Source: Lachnospiraceae bacterium (lineage in GTDB: Bacteria > Bacillota > Clostridia > Lachnospirales > Lachnospiraceae). From it: a stretch of DNA of 64,000 nt. Below, one piece after another: positions 27,570 to 35,754 of the stretch (positions within the stretch are counted from its first letter, which is position 1; each line of letters begins with the position of its first letter). A program made the position numbers and the translations under genes. The stretch covers positions 124,001-188,000 of the forward strand of contig JALCKY010000005.1 of NCBI GenBank assembly GCA_022647575.1. The letters are read 5' to 3'. A model generated the notes under the pieces. It searched no databases. It saw only the letters and a program-made list of their open reading frames with translations, and was not told the origin of the DNA.

Positions 27570-28430
27570 TCCCCGCATACATTCTGATAAACGGAACAGC
27601 CGCTTTTGCAAGCGGTATTGGAATAATGCGGACGGTCTTCTTTCCGCAGTATTTTCCTGCTAAAGAAAGAAGATCCCGGATTTCAGAATAATGTCCGCTC
27701 AGGATATATCCTTCCCCTTTACGCCCATTTTCTGCCGCACGGAGACAGCCTTCCGCCACATCCCGTACATCGACAAAATCATATCCGCCCCTGACGCAAG
27801 CCGTAAGCCTTCCGTCCATGAATTCACGAACCATCTGTATCAGATGATTCCTGCCTGTGTCATAGGGTCCCAGAATGCCGGATGGGAAAACGATGACTGC
27901 ATCCAGACCTTTTCCTGCCGCATCCAATACTGCCTGTGCCGCCTCGGCTTTTGTCTTTGCATAGCCTCCGTTTACCGCATCCGCCGAAAAAGAATCGACC
28001 TCCGTTATGATCTTCCCCTGAGGAAGTTCCGGGATGGCGTGAACAGAGCTTACATGGACCATGCGTTTCACATTGTATTCCATGCAGAGACGAAGTACGT
28101 TTTCGTCCCGTTTACATTCACCTGATAAAGCCTTGACGGCATTTTTTCTGCAATGGATATCAAAGCTGCGGTGTGGATCAGAATAACCTCTCTGCCTTCT
28201 GTATCCGCAAACAATTTTCTCAGGGATCCTATATCGCATACATCGCCGTGATAATATGTAATGCATGAATCTTCAACAGCAGGACTTTCATCCGGCAGGA
28301 GCAGCCCCCGTACTTCTCTATGCGATCCCAGCAGACAGCGTATAACCGAAGACCCCAGATGGCCGGCGGCACCTGTGATGATATAGATACGGTTTTGATC
28401 TTTTTCTGCTGCATTCCGGGTTACTTCCAT
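27403..28430 (-). pseudogene. NAD-dependent epimerase/dehydratase (extended SDR) with one frameshift
   Basis: ATG 28430 opens a Rossmann-fold protein with the NAD motif GAAGHLGSSV and the conserved DVCD. The native frame changes at 28100-28103, a run of four T on the plus strand (A on the coding strand). One A is missing: restoring it gives NGTKNVLRLCMEY followed by HVSSVHAI. The second frame contains the segment GGYAKTKAEAAQAVLDA (the YxxxK catalytic pair) and runs to the stop at 27403. Together it is about 340 aa, normal for sugar-nucleotide epimerases or cinnamoyl/dihydroflavonol-reductase-like SDRs. It is separated from aldA upstream by a strong terminator, so it is a separate unit. The substrate is unknown. 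Confidence 0.85.
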
Positions 28431-28481
28431 AGCATCAATCCGGCACTCCCTTCCATTCCGTAAACTTCAGTTTTGAATATA

Positions 28482-28516
28482 AATGAAACCGGGTCAATTT
28501 ACAACCCGGTTTCATT
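28482..28516 (-). terminator. Strong rho-independent terminator after aldA
   Basis: A perfect 13-bp inverted repeat, AATGAAACCGGGT...ACCCGGTTTCATT (28482-28494 and 28504-28516), has a 9-nt loop and is followed by TTTATATT on the minus strand. It ends the larA-aldA transcript before the epimerase gene. Confidence 0.9.
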
Positions 28517-28532
28517 TCCTCTGGTCCAGTTT

Positions 28533-29985
28533 CTATTTCATATCATAATCAACATAGCAGATATGCGTTGCAAGGAATTCATCCAGGCAGTGCTCTCCGT
28601 CGTCTCCGCCAATGCCTGACTTCCGAACGCCCTGATGGAAGCCCTGGAATGCCTCAAAGTGTTCACGGTTTACATAAGTCTCCCCGAACTTAATTCCATT
28701 GAGAGCCTTCAGCATGGTGTCCGTATTTGTCGTATAAATGGAAGACGTAAGCCCGTATTCACAGTCATTCGCCTTCTCGATTGCTTCATCCAGCGTCTTG
28801 AATGTGGTGATCGGAAGTACCGGTCCGAAGATCTCGTCATGGAAGATTTTCATGTCGTGCGTGCAGTTGGTGATGACAGTCGGCTCATAATAGAAGCCTT
28901 TCCCGTCAATCTTGGCCGGCTTGCCTCCGCAGGCGATCCTGCCTCCTTCACTGACCGCACCTTTTACAAGCTCATCGATATGATCGACCTGCTGCTGATT
29001 GATCATCGGTCCCATATCCAGTTCTTTTTTCGGATCCTTTGCCGGATTCCCGTACTTTGTTGCCTTGATTCTCCTGACGATTTTCGCCGTGAACTCCTTT
29101 GCGATTCCTTCCTGAACGTAGACGCGTTCCGCACAGTTGCAGGCCTGTCCGCCGTTGACGATTCTGGACTGCCACACCCACTCCACTGTCTTGTCAAGAT
29201 CACAGTCATCCATTACGATGACCGGTGCCTTGCCGCCAAGTTCCAGCGAGACTTTTGTGATATTCTTTGCCGCAGCTGCCATGATTTTCTCACCGGCCGC
29301 AACACTGCCTGTCATGCTGACAAGACTGACCTTCGGATTTGCGGAAAGGGCCTGCCCGACGACAGCACCGGAGCCGGTGATGACATTGATGACTCCCTTC
29401 GGCAGTGAGCTCTTTGCAACCAGCTTGGCAAACTCATAGCATCCGTTCGGTGTCTCGCTCGACGGTTTCAGGACGACAGTATCTCCTGCGATCAGGGCCG
29501 GCGCAACTTTTCTTCCTATCAGGAACAGCGGGAAGTTCCACGGCATGATACCTGCAACGACACCGACCGGCATCTTGTAAAAATAGATATTTTCGTTCGG
29601 CCGGTCGCTCGGAATGATTTCTCCTTTGATATGACGTGCCATCCCCCGAAAATAATCGATATACTCCGGCAGCCAGCCGGCTTCATCCGCGGACTGGGCC
29701 ATTGTCTTGCCTACTTCCTCGGAATTTGTCTTTGCGAAAAGAGAAACGTTCTTCCCTGACCAGGTCAGCAAGTTCTTTCAGGTAAGCCGCCCGTTTGATC
29801 GGCGGGACCTTTTCCCAGCTCTTCTGTGCCTCATAGGCAGCATTGACGGCATCCTCCACATCTTTCTCCGTAGCCTTCGGCACCTGGGAAATAACCTCTT
29901 CCGTTGCCGGGTTGATGACTTTCATCATCTCCCTTTTTCCGTTCGGGATAAATCTGCCGTTGATGAATAACTGATACGTTTTCAT
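28533..29985 (-). pseudogene. aldA: Lactaldehyde/glycolaldehyde dehydrogenase AldA with one frameshift
   Basis: The two frames joined give a full-length protein of about 480 aa that lines up along its length with E. coli AldA. Piece 1 (ATG 29985) has NPATEEVISQVPKA. Piece 2 has PWNFPLFLIGRK, SMTGSVAAGEKIM, LELGGKAP (catalytic Glu), GGQACNCAERV (catalytic Cys) and the AldA-like ending KSGIGGDDGEH. The shift lies at 29748-29755 and equals one extra base (LADLVRE then SLFAKTNSEEVGK). AldA oxidises L-lactaldehyde to L-lactate with NAD+. It follows larA by 15 bp, so the pair would turn lactaldehyde into either lactate isomer. As written the gene yields only a 100-aa fragment from its proper start. 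Confidence 0.88.
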
Positions 29986-30000
29986 TCTGACACCTCCTTA

Positions 30001-31285
30001 TTATTTTTGTCTGACGATCACGGATATGCCATCCGGAAATAAACTGTCAGCTTTGCATTGGATCCCTTTTCTTTACAGGCGATTTTCCAGGCGTCTTCGG
30101 GCGTTTCCGCCCATGTCATCTTCATTTCTTCAATCTTCCGTCTGACAGACGGATCTGCCACGAAAATCACGTGATGGCCGGACAGAACCCTTGCAAGGAC
30201 CTGTGATTCCCATTGATCGGGAATTGTCTTATCCTGCGGAACCTTCAGGATTTCCTCCTGAAGTGCCCTCGCACTTCTGCACCCGGCAAGCGTTTTATAG
30301 AAGCTGTCTCCTCCCCGTGCCGTCGATGCACGAAGCCGACATGATGATGACTCCGTCTTTTTTGGCTGCCGCTTCCGCAGCCGTCAGGCCTTTCACCGCC
30401 TGGTAGATGTTCTGGTCCATCGGATAGCCGCCGTTTGACGTGATAACGATATCTGCAGGTCTCTTCGGGCATACAGACGCATACTTCATCAGATAATCGC
30501 AACCGCTTCTGTGTGCTTCAATCGGATCTCCGGCAAATGCCGCTGCTGCATGCTTTGATTCATCAATGATGACATTGACGATATACCGCAGGTTTGCCAT
30601 TCGTGCCGCAGCAGCCATGTCTTCATGGATCGGATTCCCGTCGAGGATTCCGGTTCTGGCTTTGGGACTGGCAATGAACTTTGCACAGTGGTTGCCCAGG
30701 ATTTGTCGTCCTGCTGCATACGCCCGGCAGGATGCTTTTTCTTCCGCCCGAAAAACCGGCGAAAAAGTGAGGTTCTATGAAACCTTCCGAAACCAGAAGA
30801 TTCGCTTCTGCTGCCGTTTTATTGATGATCAGCTTCGCACCGGAAGGCAATGTGCCGATCTTTGTCAGCATCGATTCATCGAGACAGTCATGGATGACGA
30901 TGTGTTCCTTTTCGACAATCTCCTTGCCCATTTTGAAGATGAGTTCATCCCGCGTGGTGCGCCGGTGGCATCCCGCCGCGATCAGAAGGGAAATCCGGAT
31001 ATCCGGGTTTCCTTCCCGAAGTTCCCTGAGCATATGAGGCAGAATCTGTCTGCTCGGCACCGGCCGTGTATGGTCGCTGCAGATAATGACCGCCGTTTTC
31101 TTTCCCCGGGCAAGTTCGCACAGCCTGGGGGACCCGATCGGATCTGCCATTGCCGAAAGGACACAGGCATCCCCGGAAGTTCCTTCTGATTGAATCTTAC
31201 GCGCAGTCAGGATTTCGCAGTCCGTTCCATCAGGGATTCGGAATTCCAGATCTGCTCTCCCATATGGCAATCTCAATATGTCTAT
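30001..31285 (-). pseudogene. LarA-family nickel-dependent lactate racemase-like protein, multiply frameshifted
   Basis: The pieces line up as one LarA (DUF2088) protein of about 425 aa: CSDHTRPVP, AAGCHRRTT, GFIEPHFFAGFSGGRKSILP, then in a second frame ILGNHCAKFIASPKARTG and NVIIDESKHAAAAFAGDP, then in a third GGDSFYKTLAGC, and finally FPDGISVIVRQK. Shifts lie at 30701-30706 (+1), 30311-30316 (+1) and 30036-30043 (-1 type). The start is also odd: AGGAG (31293-31297) is 7 nt from an ATA at 31285, exactly where an ATG is expected; the first usable start is a TTG at 31276. LarA interconverts D- and L-lactate using a nickel pincer cofactor. No larB, larC or larE was found here. With three indels and a lost start this gene is very likely dead. 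Confidence 0.82.
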
Positions 31286-31362
31286 TTTTTATCTCCTGCA
31301 ATTCTTATCTGGACTTATATTACAATTACATTTTTTATCTGTTTCCGCTTTTCTTATATAGA

Positions 31363-31376
31363 GGAAAGCGTTTTCT
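31363..31376 (-). promoter_or_regulatory. Candidate catabolite-response element (cre) upstream of larA
   Basis: On the minus strand AGAAAACGCTTTCC matches the palindromic CcpA site TGAAAGCGCTTTCA at 11 of 14 positions, including the central CG. It is about 80 bp upstream of larA and about 200 bp from the divergent regulator gene. Promoter boxes around it are weak, so its action is inferred only from position. Confidence 0.5.
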
Positions 31377-31560
31377 TTACTTTGAATTTGTTCGTCCATC
31401 TGTTTCCCTTGTTTTCAAGCATTCCTGACTGTATTTTTACTTATAAAGCCCCATTTTACTATAACGATTCCATGCTGCAGGGAATAGGATTTTTTGTCCA
31501 TTTCTCTTTAAATTTGTTCGCACTTGCGATACAATATCCCTGTCAGGCATTCATCCGCGA

Positions 31561-32024
31561 GGGAGGACGATTATGGTCTCTTCATTCAATCTGTCGAAAC
31601 TCAATTCTCTTCTGATGGATTTCTACAACATCACAAAAATCCGCATCACCGTATTTGATGAAAATTTCCACGAACTGATTGCCTACCCGCTGGAAGTCTC
31701 TCCATTCTGCCAGCTTCTGCGCTGCGATAAAAATGCAGAAGATGCATGCAGGATCTGCGATGCAGAAGCCTGCAGGAAAGTCATGGGCCGGCATAACGCT
31801 TATACCTATACCTGCCACGCAGGGCTCTGGGAATCCATCGTGCCTCTTTACATGGGCAATATCGTTATCGGGTATCTGCTGTTCGGACATGTTTTCTGCT
31901 ATGAGTCGCATGAAACAGGCTGGGACGTAATTAAAGAAAAATGCAGGAACTACCGCGTCGATATGGAAAAGCTGAAGGATGCCTGCTGGGAGCGGGCCGA
32001 TTATTTCTACGGATTATATTCAAT
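31561..32024 (+). pseudogene. PocR/AraC regulator, 5' part (interrupted by IS)
   Basis: ATG 31573 follows GGGAGG (31561-31566). The 150 native residues form a PocR sensory domain: CQLLRCDKNAEDACRICDAEA (its first 20 residues are CQLLRCDKNAEDACRICDAE), then YTCHAGLWESIVPLYMG and IGYLLFGHVF. PocR domains bind small diols or polyols, for example in the propanediol regulator PocR, and often carry these cysteines. The coding frame enters the left copy of a 31-bp target duplication (31994-32024) and then the IS, which ends it at 32061. It is divergent from larA-aldA and so would have been their activator. See the 3' part at 33853 for the DNA-binding half. Confidence 0.85.
31994..32024 (+). repeat. 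Left copy of 31-bp target-site duplication
   Basis: This 31-bp sequence starts GGGCCGATTATT and ends TTATATTCAAT. It is identical to 33853-33883; the bases before the two copies differ, which fixes the length. Confidence 0.92.
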
Positions 32025-33852
32025 AATACTTTCCCAACCAGTGAGACTATATCGACAATGACATAGTCTCAGATGGATGTTTTCTTCATCGACCTGTTGA
32101 GTCACGTTGATGGTTCTGGCGGAGCTGCCTTCGGCTTATTTTTGCTACCCAGCGGTCTGCCACGTTTACGCTTTACCGGCTGTTCCGTCTGATCAGATGG
32201 TGCCTCAGCCTTCGGACGATTCTTGCTTCCTCTGGGCCTGCCAGGTTTCTTTTTCGGCGGTTCTTCCGGCTTCGGAATGAGATCCAGCTTTTGAAGGATT
32301 TCCAGGTGAGATGGGTTCATCCGTACAAGCTGCCAGTTTTCACTTCCGACACATGCTTTCTTCGCCCGGATTAGTACGGAGAGGATCTTTCTGTAGGTGT
32401 AATCCTCAAGAAGGCCTGCTTTGTCAAAAGCATCGATTAGGCGAAAAGTCAGGAGCGTTGAAAGGAAATCGCAAAACTCACTGCCGATCACAGAGTAATC
32501 GTCCTGCACGCGGGTCTCATCGAATTCACAGGCGGATTTGTAATACCGCATGACGAGCTCGATCTCCCAGCGCTTGTCATAAGCTTTGTAGGCAATCTCC
32601 GGAGGAAGATCCAGATCACACTCCAGCACGATTGTGCCGAACGTCTTCTGCTTCTCCCTGAGTTTTTCAAGGCTGTATGCCTTTTCCTTCTTTGCCCGGT
32701 GCAGCCAGTCGCTTTCTTCTTTGGCGGCCTTGGCACTGCTCCGGTAGGAATAGAGCCATTTGTCGATACCGACGCACTTTTCCTTGCGGTAAGTGATGCC
32801 TTCGAAACCGGCAGAATCGCCGTGAAGTCCAGCATGGAGTGCCGCGTGATCAGCTTGGAATTGCGCTTTATCGGATTAAGGTAATGCAGATCCGGATGGC
32901 TTTCAAACTCCTCGTGGGGCTGCGGATTCCGGAAGCCTTTGTCTCCAACGATGATCCCTTTTGTGATCTGGTTTTCCTTGATGAAGGCTTCGTAGGAAGT
33001 GGCATCCAGCATATTTCCGGGAAAGCACTTGGAGCAGACCGGCTCCATCGCTTCCAGATCGAACGCGAAGAGAACAGAGATATCTCTTGTCCCTTGGTTC
33101 GGGCCTTCCTGGAAAAATCTGAGAGAGAGTTCACTTGGATTCGTCCGACTTGAGCGTTCCATCAACCAGTAATGGTGATCCAGGGAGACAGAGGCAGTCC
33201 GGTTCCTCATAAAGGTAACGATGCGTGACATCGTCTTTCCAAGATCGTTCAGGAAGGTCGATACCGTGTTTTTCGACAAAGATACGCCAGGATACAGTTC
33301 TGACAAAAAGCTGGTCTCATAAGCCTCCTTGAGCTCAAAGTCGCGGATGCCCTTGTCACAAACTCTCAGCAGAGAGATGCAGTAGATCTTCATTGCGTCA
33401 CTCTGGCTGTATACAGCAAACAGTTCGTCCTGGATGCTTTTAAACAATCGATCGCAGAGGACGACACTGGCCCAATCCTTCAGATCAATCGTGAAAGAGA
33501 AACGTCCTGCGGAGCACTCTTTGCGATTGGAACATAGGCACCCATCAACGATGTGACCGATCGTAGGACCGTTCACCGGAAGGTGACGGCCACCTACGTT
33601 TCTGCAGCCGACACGCTGCCGGACAGCGTATAGCTTTTTTGTCGCGTCCATAAGCAATGACAACTGTGTTTTTTGGGCGTGGGACATTCAGAATCTCACG
33701 TTGGAATCGGCATAACAGGCCTCCTTTTATATAGTCCTAATAATATCATATATTAGACTATATTTCAAGATTGGCATGCCTGAAATGTCGACATGATTCA
33801 AGGTGCTTAGTGTCGAAAAGAGGGATTTTCGGCGCTATATCTGGCTGAAACG
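32025..33852 (-). mobile_element. IS1634-like insertion sequence (1828 bp) between 31-bp direct repeats
   Basis: The element is delimited by identical 31-bp direct repeats of host sequence on each side. It carries one DDE transposase gene. IS1634 and IS1549 elements are known for unusually long, variable target duplications, and 31 bp fits. The terminal inverted repeats are weak: CAACCAG followed by ACTATATCG at the left resembles CAGCCAGATATAGCG on the other strand at the right. Internal hairpins lie near both ends: TGAGACTAT/ATAGTCTCA (32042-32050 and 32063-32071) and TATAGTC/GACTATA (about 33730-33762, at the transposase promoter). They probably limit read-in transcription. Confidence 0.88.
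32102..33687 (-). pseudogene. IS1634-type DDE transposase with one frameshift
   Basis: ATG 33687 is preceded directly by an in-frame stop, so it cannot be extended upstream. Frame 1 gives about 290 native residues including SVSLDHHYWLMERSS, ISVLFAFDLEAMEPV (a DDE Asp region) and IIVGDKGFRN. The native frame then changes at 32819-32823 (one base missing; LDFTGDSAGFEGITYRKEK if repaired) and ends at 32102. The second half has AYKAYDKRWEIELVMRYYK, the catalytic Glu region. The tail has two AT-hook-like motifs, GRPRGSKNRPK and GRPLGSKNKPK. The total would be about 528 aa, usual for the family. No slippery heptamer sits at the shift, so programmed frameshifting is not supported. This copy is probably inactive. 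Confidence 0.85.
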
Positions 33853-33883
33853 GGGCCGATTATTTCTACGGATTATATTCAAT
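33853..33883 (+). repeat. Right copy of 31-bp target-site duplication
   Basis: It is identical to 31994-32024. Host coding sequence of the split regulator continues directly after it. Confidence 0.92.
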
Positions 33884-34287
33884 CTGCAGCTCATATTATG
33901 CAGGCTGTTGCCAGTTATCTGTGTCTTGAGAAAATGGCCATCATCAAGCAGGAAGATCTGCCCATCCGGATCGATGAGTATATTGCCAAACACTATATGG
34001 AAGAAATCAATGTGCAGACCATCTGCACCAAATTCCGGATCGGCAAGACAGCACTGTACGACATTGCCGCGCAGAACTACGGGGAGGGAATTGCTGCGCA
34101 TATCCGTTCCCTGCGAATAGAAAAAGCAAAAGAACTGCTGACAGAGGACTGCGACATGAATATCAGTGAGATTTCCGATTTCTGCGGCTTCAGCGACTAC
34201 AATTACTTCATTACAGTGTTCAGGCACCATACCGGAATGCCTCCGAAACAGTACCGGAAACTATATAAAAAAGAGTATTCCAATTAA
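33853..34287 (+). pseudogene. PocR/AraC regulator, 3' part with AraC DNA-binding domain
   Basis: After the right target duplication the native frame reads SAAHIMQAVASYLCLEKMAI. The AraC domain follows with two helix-turn-helix units: VQTICTKFRIGKTALYDIAA and ISEISDFCGFSDYNYFITVF, then RHHTGMPPKQYRK, the family-typical second recognition region. Precise removal of the IS and one repeat copy does not restore the gene: the left frame (ACWERAD) and the right frame (SAAHIM) differ by +1, and the change falls within the 31-bp repeat. An internal ATG at 33898 gives a 129-aa open frame that could make a free DNA-binding domain, but no ribosome site supports it. Confidence 0.85.
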
Positions 34288-34301
34288 TTCCTTTCAGCAA
34301 A

Positions 34302-34345
34302 AAAAAGTTCCGGAGCAGTATCACTGCTGCTTCCGGAACTTTTTA
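34302..34345. terminator. Bidirectional terminator between regulator and binding-protein genes
   Basis: The inverted repeat AAAAAGTTCCGGA-GCAG / CTGCTTCCGGAACTTTTT has one bulged base and is flanked by an A tract on the left and a T tract on the right. It can therefore terminate the plus-strand regulator and the minus-strand binding-protein gene, whose stops lie on either side. Confidence 0.88.
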
Positions 34346-34367
34346 TATATTTCTTTCTTGCTGATAA

Positions 34368-35648
34368 TCAGTCGTACAGGTTCGGTGCAATCTGCGGATC
34401 TTCCATATTGGTGCTGTCATACCAATAACCATCCATCGGCATGTCCTTGACGGTTCCGCCGTTCGCACAGACGGTCAGTGCATAAATGCAGTAATACCCC
34501 ATCAGAAGAGGTGACTGCGTAACGGCACCTGCCATTGTTCCATCCGTGATGGCTCCCTTGATCGTTGCTCCTGCATCGAATCCGATGGCAACCATCCCCT
34601 TCGTCGCGTCAGCGTTTAAAACTGAGAGATTGTTGTTTGCTGCAAGAACACCTTCCGCAGATGTCTGGTTGGAACCGAAGATTCCGATGGTGTCGGATTT
34701 GCTCATGATCTTGGAAGCTTCCGTTGAGCAAAGATCAACCGTTGTCTGAGCAGGAACAGCTACCTCGATCACGACATTCGCGTCAGCTTCTTTCCCGTTG
34801 GCTCCTTCGGCCGCATTGGCATAAAACTCATTGCCGGTGACCGCAACCGTCTTTCCTCCGGCAGTGATATTCTTAATCATCTCATTGATGAACCCGAGGC
34901 CTCTCTGCTGAATATTCGTAGCGGTTGCATCCTGGTTGACTTCGCCAATCCGTACCTGGGACGTGGCTGATGAAATTTTGTCCTTTAAAAATCCATAGAG
35001 CTTATCGGCTGCCAGAGCGCCTGCCTTGGCATTATCCGTAGCAATCGTAGCCGCTACTGTTCCGTCCGGTGCTCCTGCCACCCCTGTGTCGAAAAGGACA
35101 ACCGGTATACTGGCTGTCTTGGCCTGATTCAGAGAATCCTTGACGGATTCGGCATCGCAGGCTGCCAGACCGATTCCGTTCGGTTTTGACGATATGGCAC
35201 TGTTCAGCATATTTACCTGGTCGGCAATATCCGATTCAGAATTCGGTCCCTGTGCGGTATAGGTTATCTTGTCTTTTCCAAGTTCAGAAACAGCCTGATC
35301 CATTCCCTTGAGAGCAGCCTGCCAGTAAGTCGCCTGGAAGCTCTTCACGATGACATCGAAAGTATAGCTGCTCTTGGCTGTGACGCCTTCAAATTCCGTT
35401 CCCTTGAGAAGATCGCTTCCTGAGGATGAAGAGGATGCCGTGGAGGCTGCCGTCGATGCTGCTGTGGATGCCGCCTTGGATGCCGCCGTCGATGCCGCTG
35501 TGGATGCCGCTGTGGATGCTGCCGTCGATGCCGCCTTGGATGCCGCTGTCGATGCTGCCGTCGACGACGATGAAGATGTGCCGCAGCCTGCCAGCAGGGA
35601 AGCGGACATGATGATGCTTAAAGCCATTGCCAGAACTCTCTTTTTCAT
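34368..35648 (-). CDS. Sugar-binding lipoprotein (RbsB-like, LacI-fold) with repeat tether, no partner permease nearby
   Basis: This 426-aa protein starts at ATG 35648 behind AGGAGG. Its lipobox LLAGCGTS places the lipid at Cys22. Residues 23-70 are an imperfect four-residue repeat (TAAS/KAAS), a flexible tether. The rest is a Peripla_BP_4 domain as in ribose- and YtfQ-like binding proteins, with FDVIVKSFQATYWQAALKGM, GLAACDAES and SDTIGIFGSNQTSAEG. It is the last gene of the GH3-GH20-isomerase-kinase region, separated from the kinase gene by 106 bp with a hairpin. No ABC permease or ATPase gene is present here, so it either shares a transporter encoded elsewhere or acts as a receptor. The ligand is probably a monosaccharide or polyol. 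Confidence 0.9.
   Translation of the reverse strand: MKKRVLAMALSIIMSASLLAGCGTSSSSSTAASTAASKAASTAASTAASTAASTAASKAASTAASTAASTASSSSSGSDLLKGTEFEGVTAKSSYTFDVIVKSFQATYWQAALKGMDQAVSELGKDKITYTAQGPNSESDIADQVNMLNSAISSKPNGIGLAACDAESVKDSLNQAKTASIPVVLFDTGVAGAPDGTVAATIATDNAKAGALAADKLYGFLKDKISSATSQVRIGEVNQDATATNIQQRGLGFINEMIKNITAGGKTVAVTGNEFYANAAEGANGKEADANVVIEVAVPAQTTVDLCSTEASKIMSKSDTIGIFGSNQTSAEGVLAANNNLSVLNADATKGMVAIGFDAGATIKGAITDGTMAGAVTQSPLLMGYYCIYALTVCANGGTVKDMPMDGYWYDSTNMEDPQIAPNLYD
35439..35571 (-). repeat. 12-bp tandem repeat array coding a TAAS tether
   Basis: About eleven imperfect 12-bp units (GATGCCGCTGTG type on the plus strand) encode TAAS or KAAS blocks between the lipobox and the binding domain. 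The array keeps the frame on unit gain or loss and is prone to length change. Confidence 0.85.
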
Positions 35649-35685
35649 GATTTCCTCCTGTTCTTTTAAAAAAGTTTATAGTTAT

Positions 35686-35713
35686 AAAGCCCAGGCGTCT
35701 GCCTGGATCTTTA
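35686..35713 (-). promoter_or_regulatory. RNA hairpin between FGGY-kinase and binding-protein genes
   Basis: CCAGGC GTCT GCCTGG (35691-35706), flanked by AAAG/CTTT-type pairs, can form a compact stem on either strand. The following T run is short, so it may be a partial terminator or an mRNA processing/stability element that lets the binding-protein gene be expressed at a different level. Confidence 0.5.
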
Positions 35714-35754
35714 TTGAAGATATGGGTGTTTCCGGATTCCTGTCAGAGATTCGT

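Noticed and set aside
32800-32840. Programmed -1 frameshift in the IS1634-like transposase
   Set aside because: No slippery heptamer or downstream structure is present at the shift, and this family normally uses one frame.
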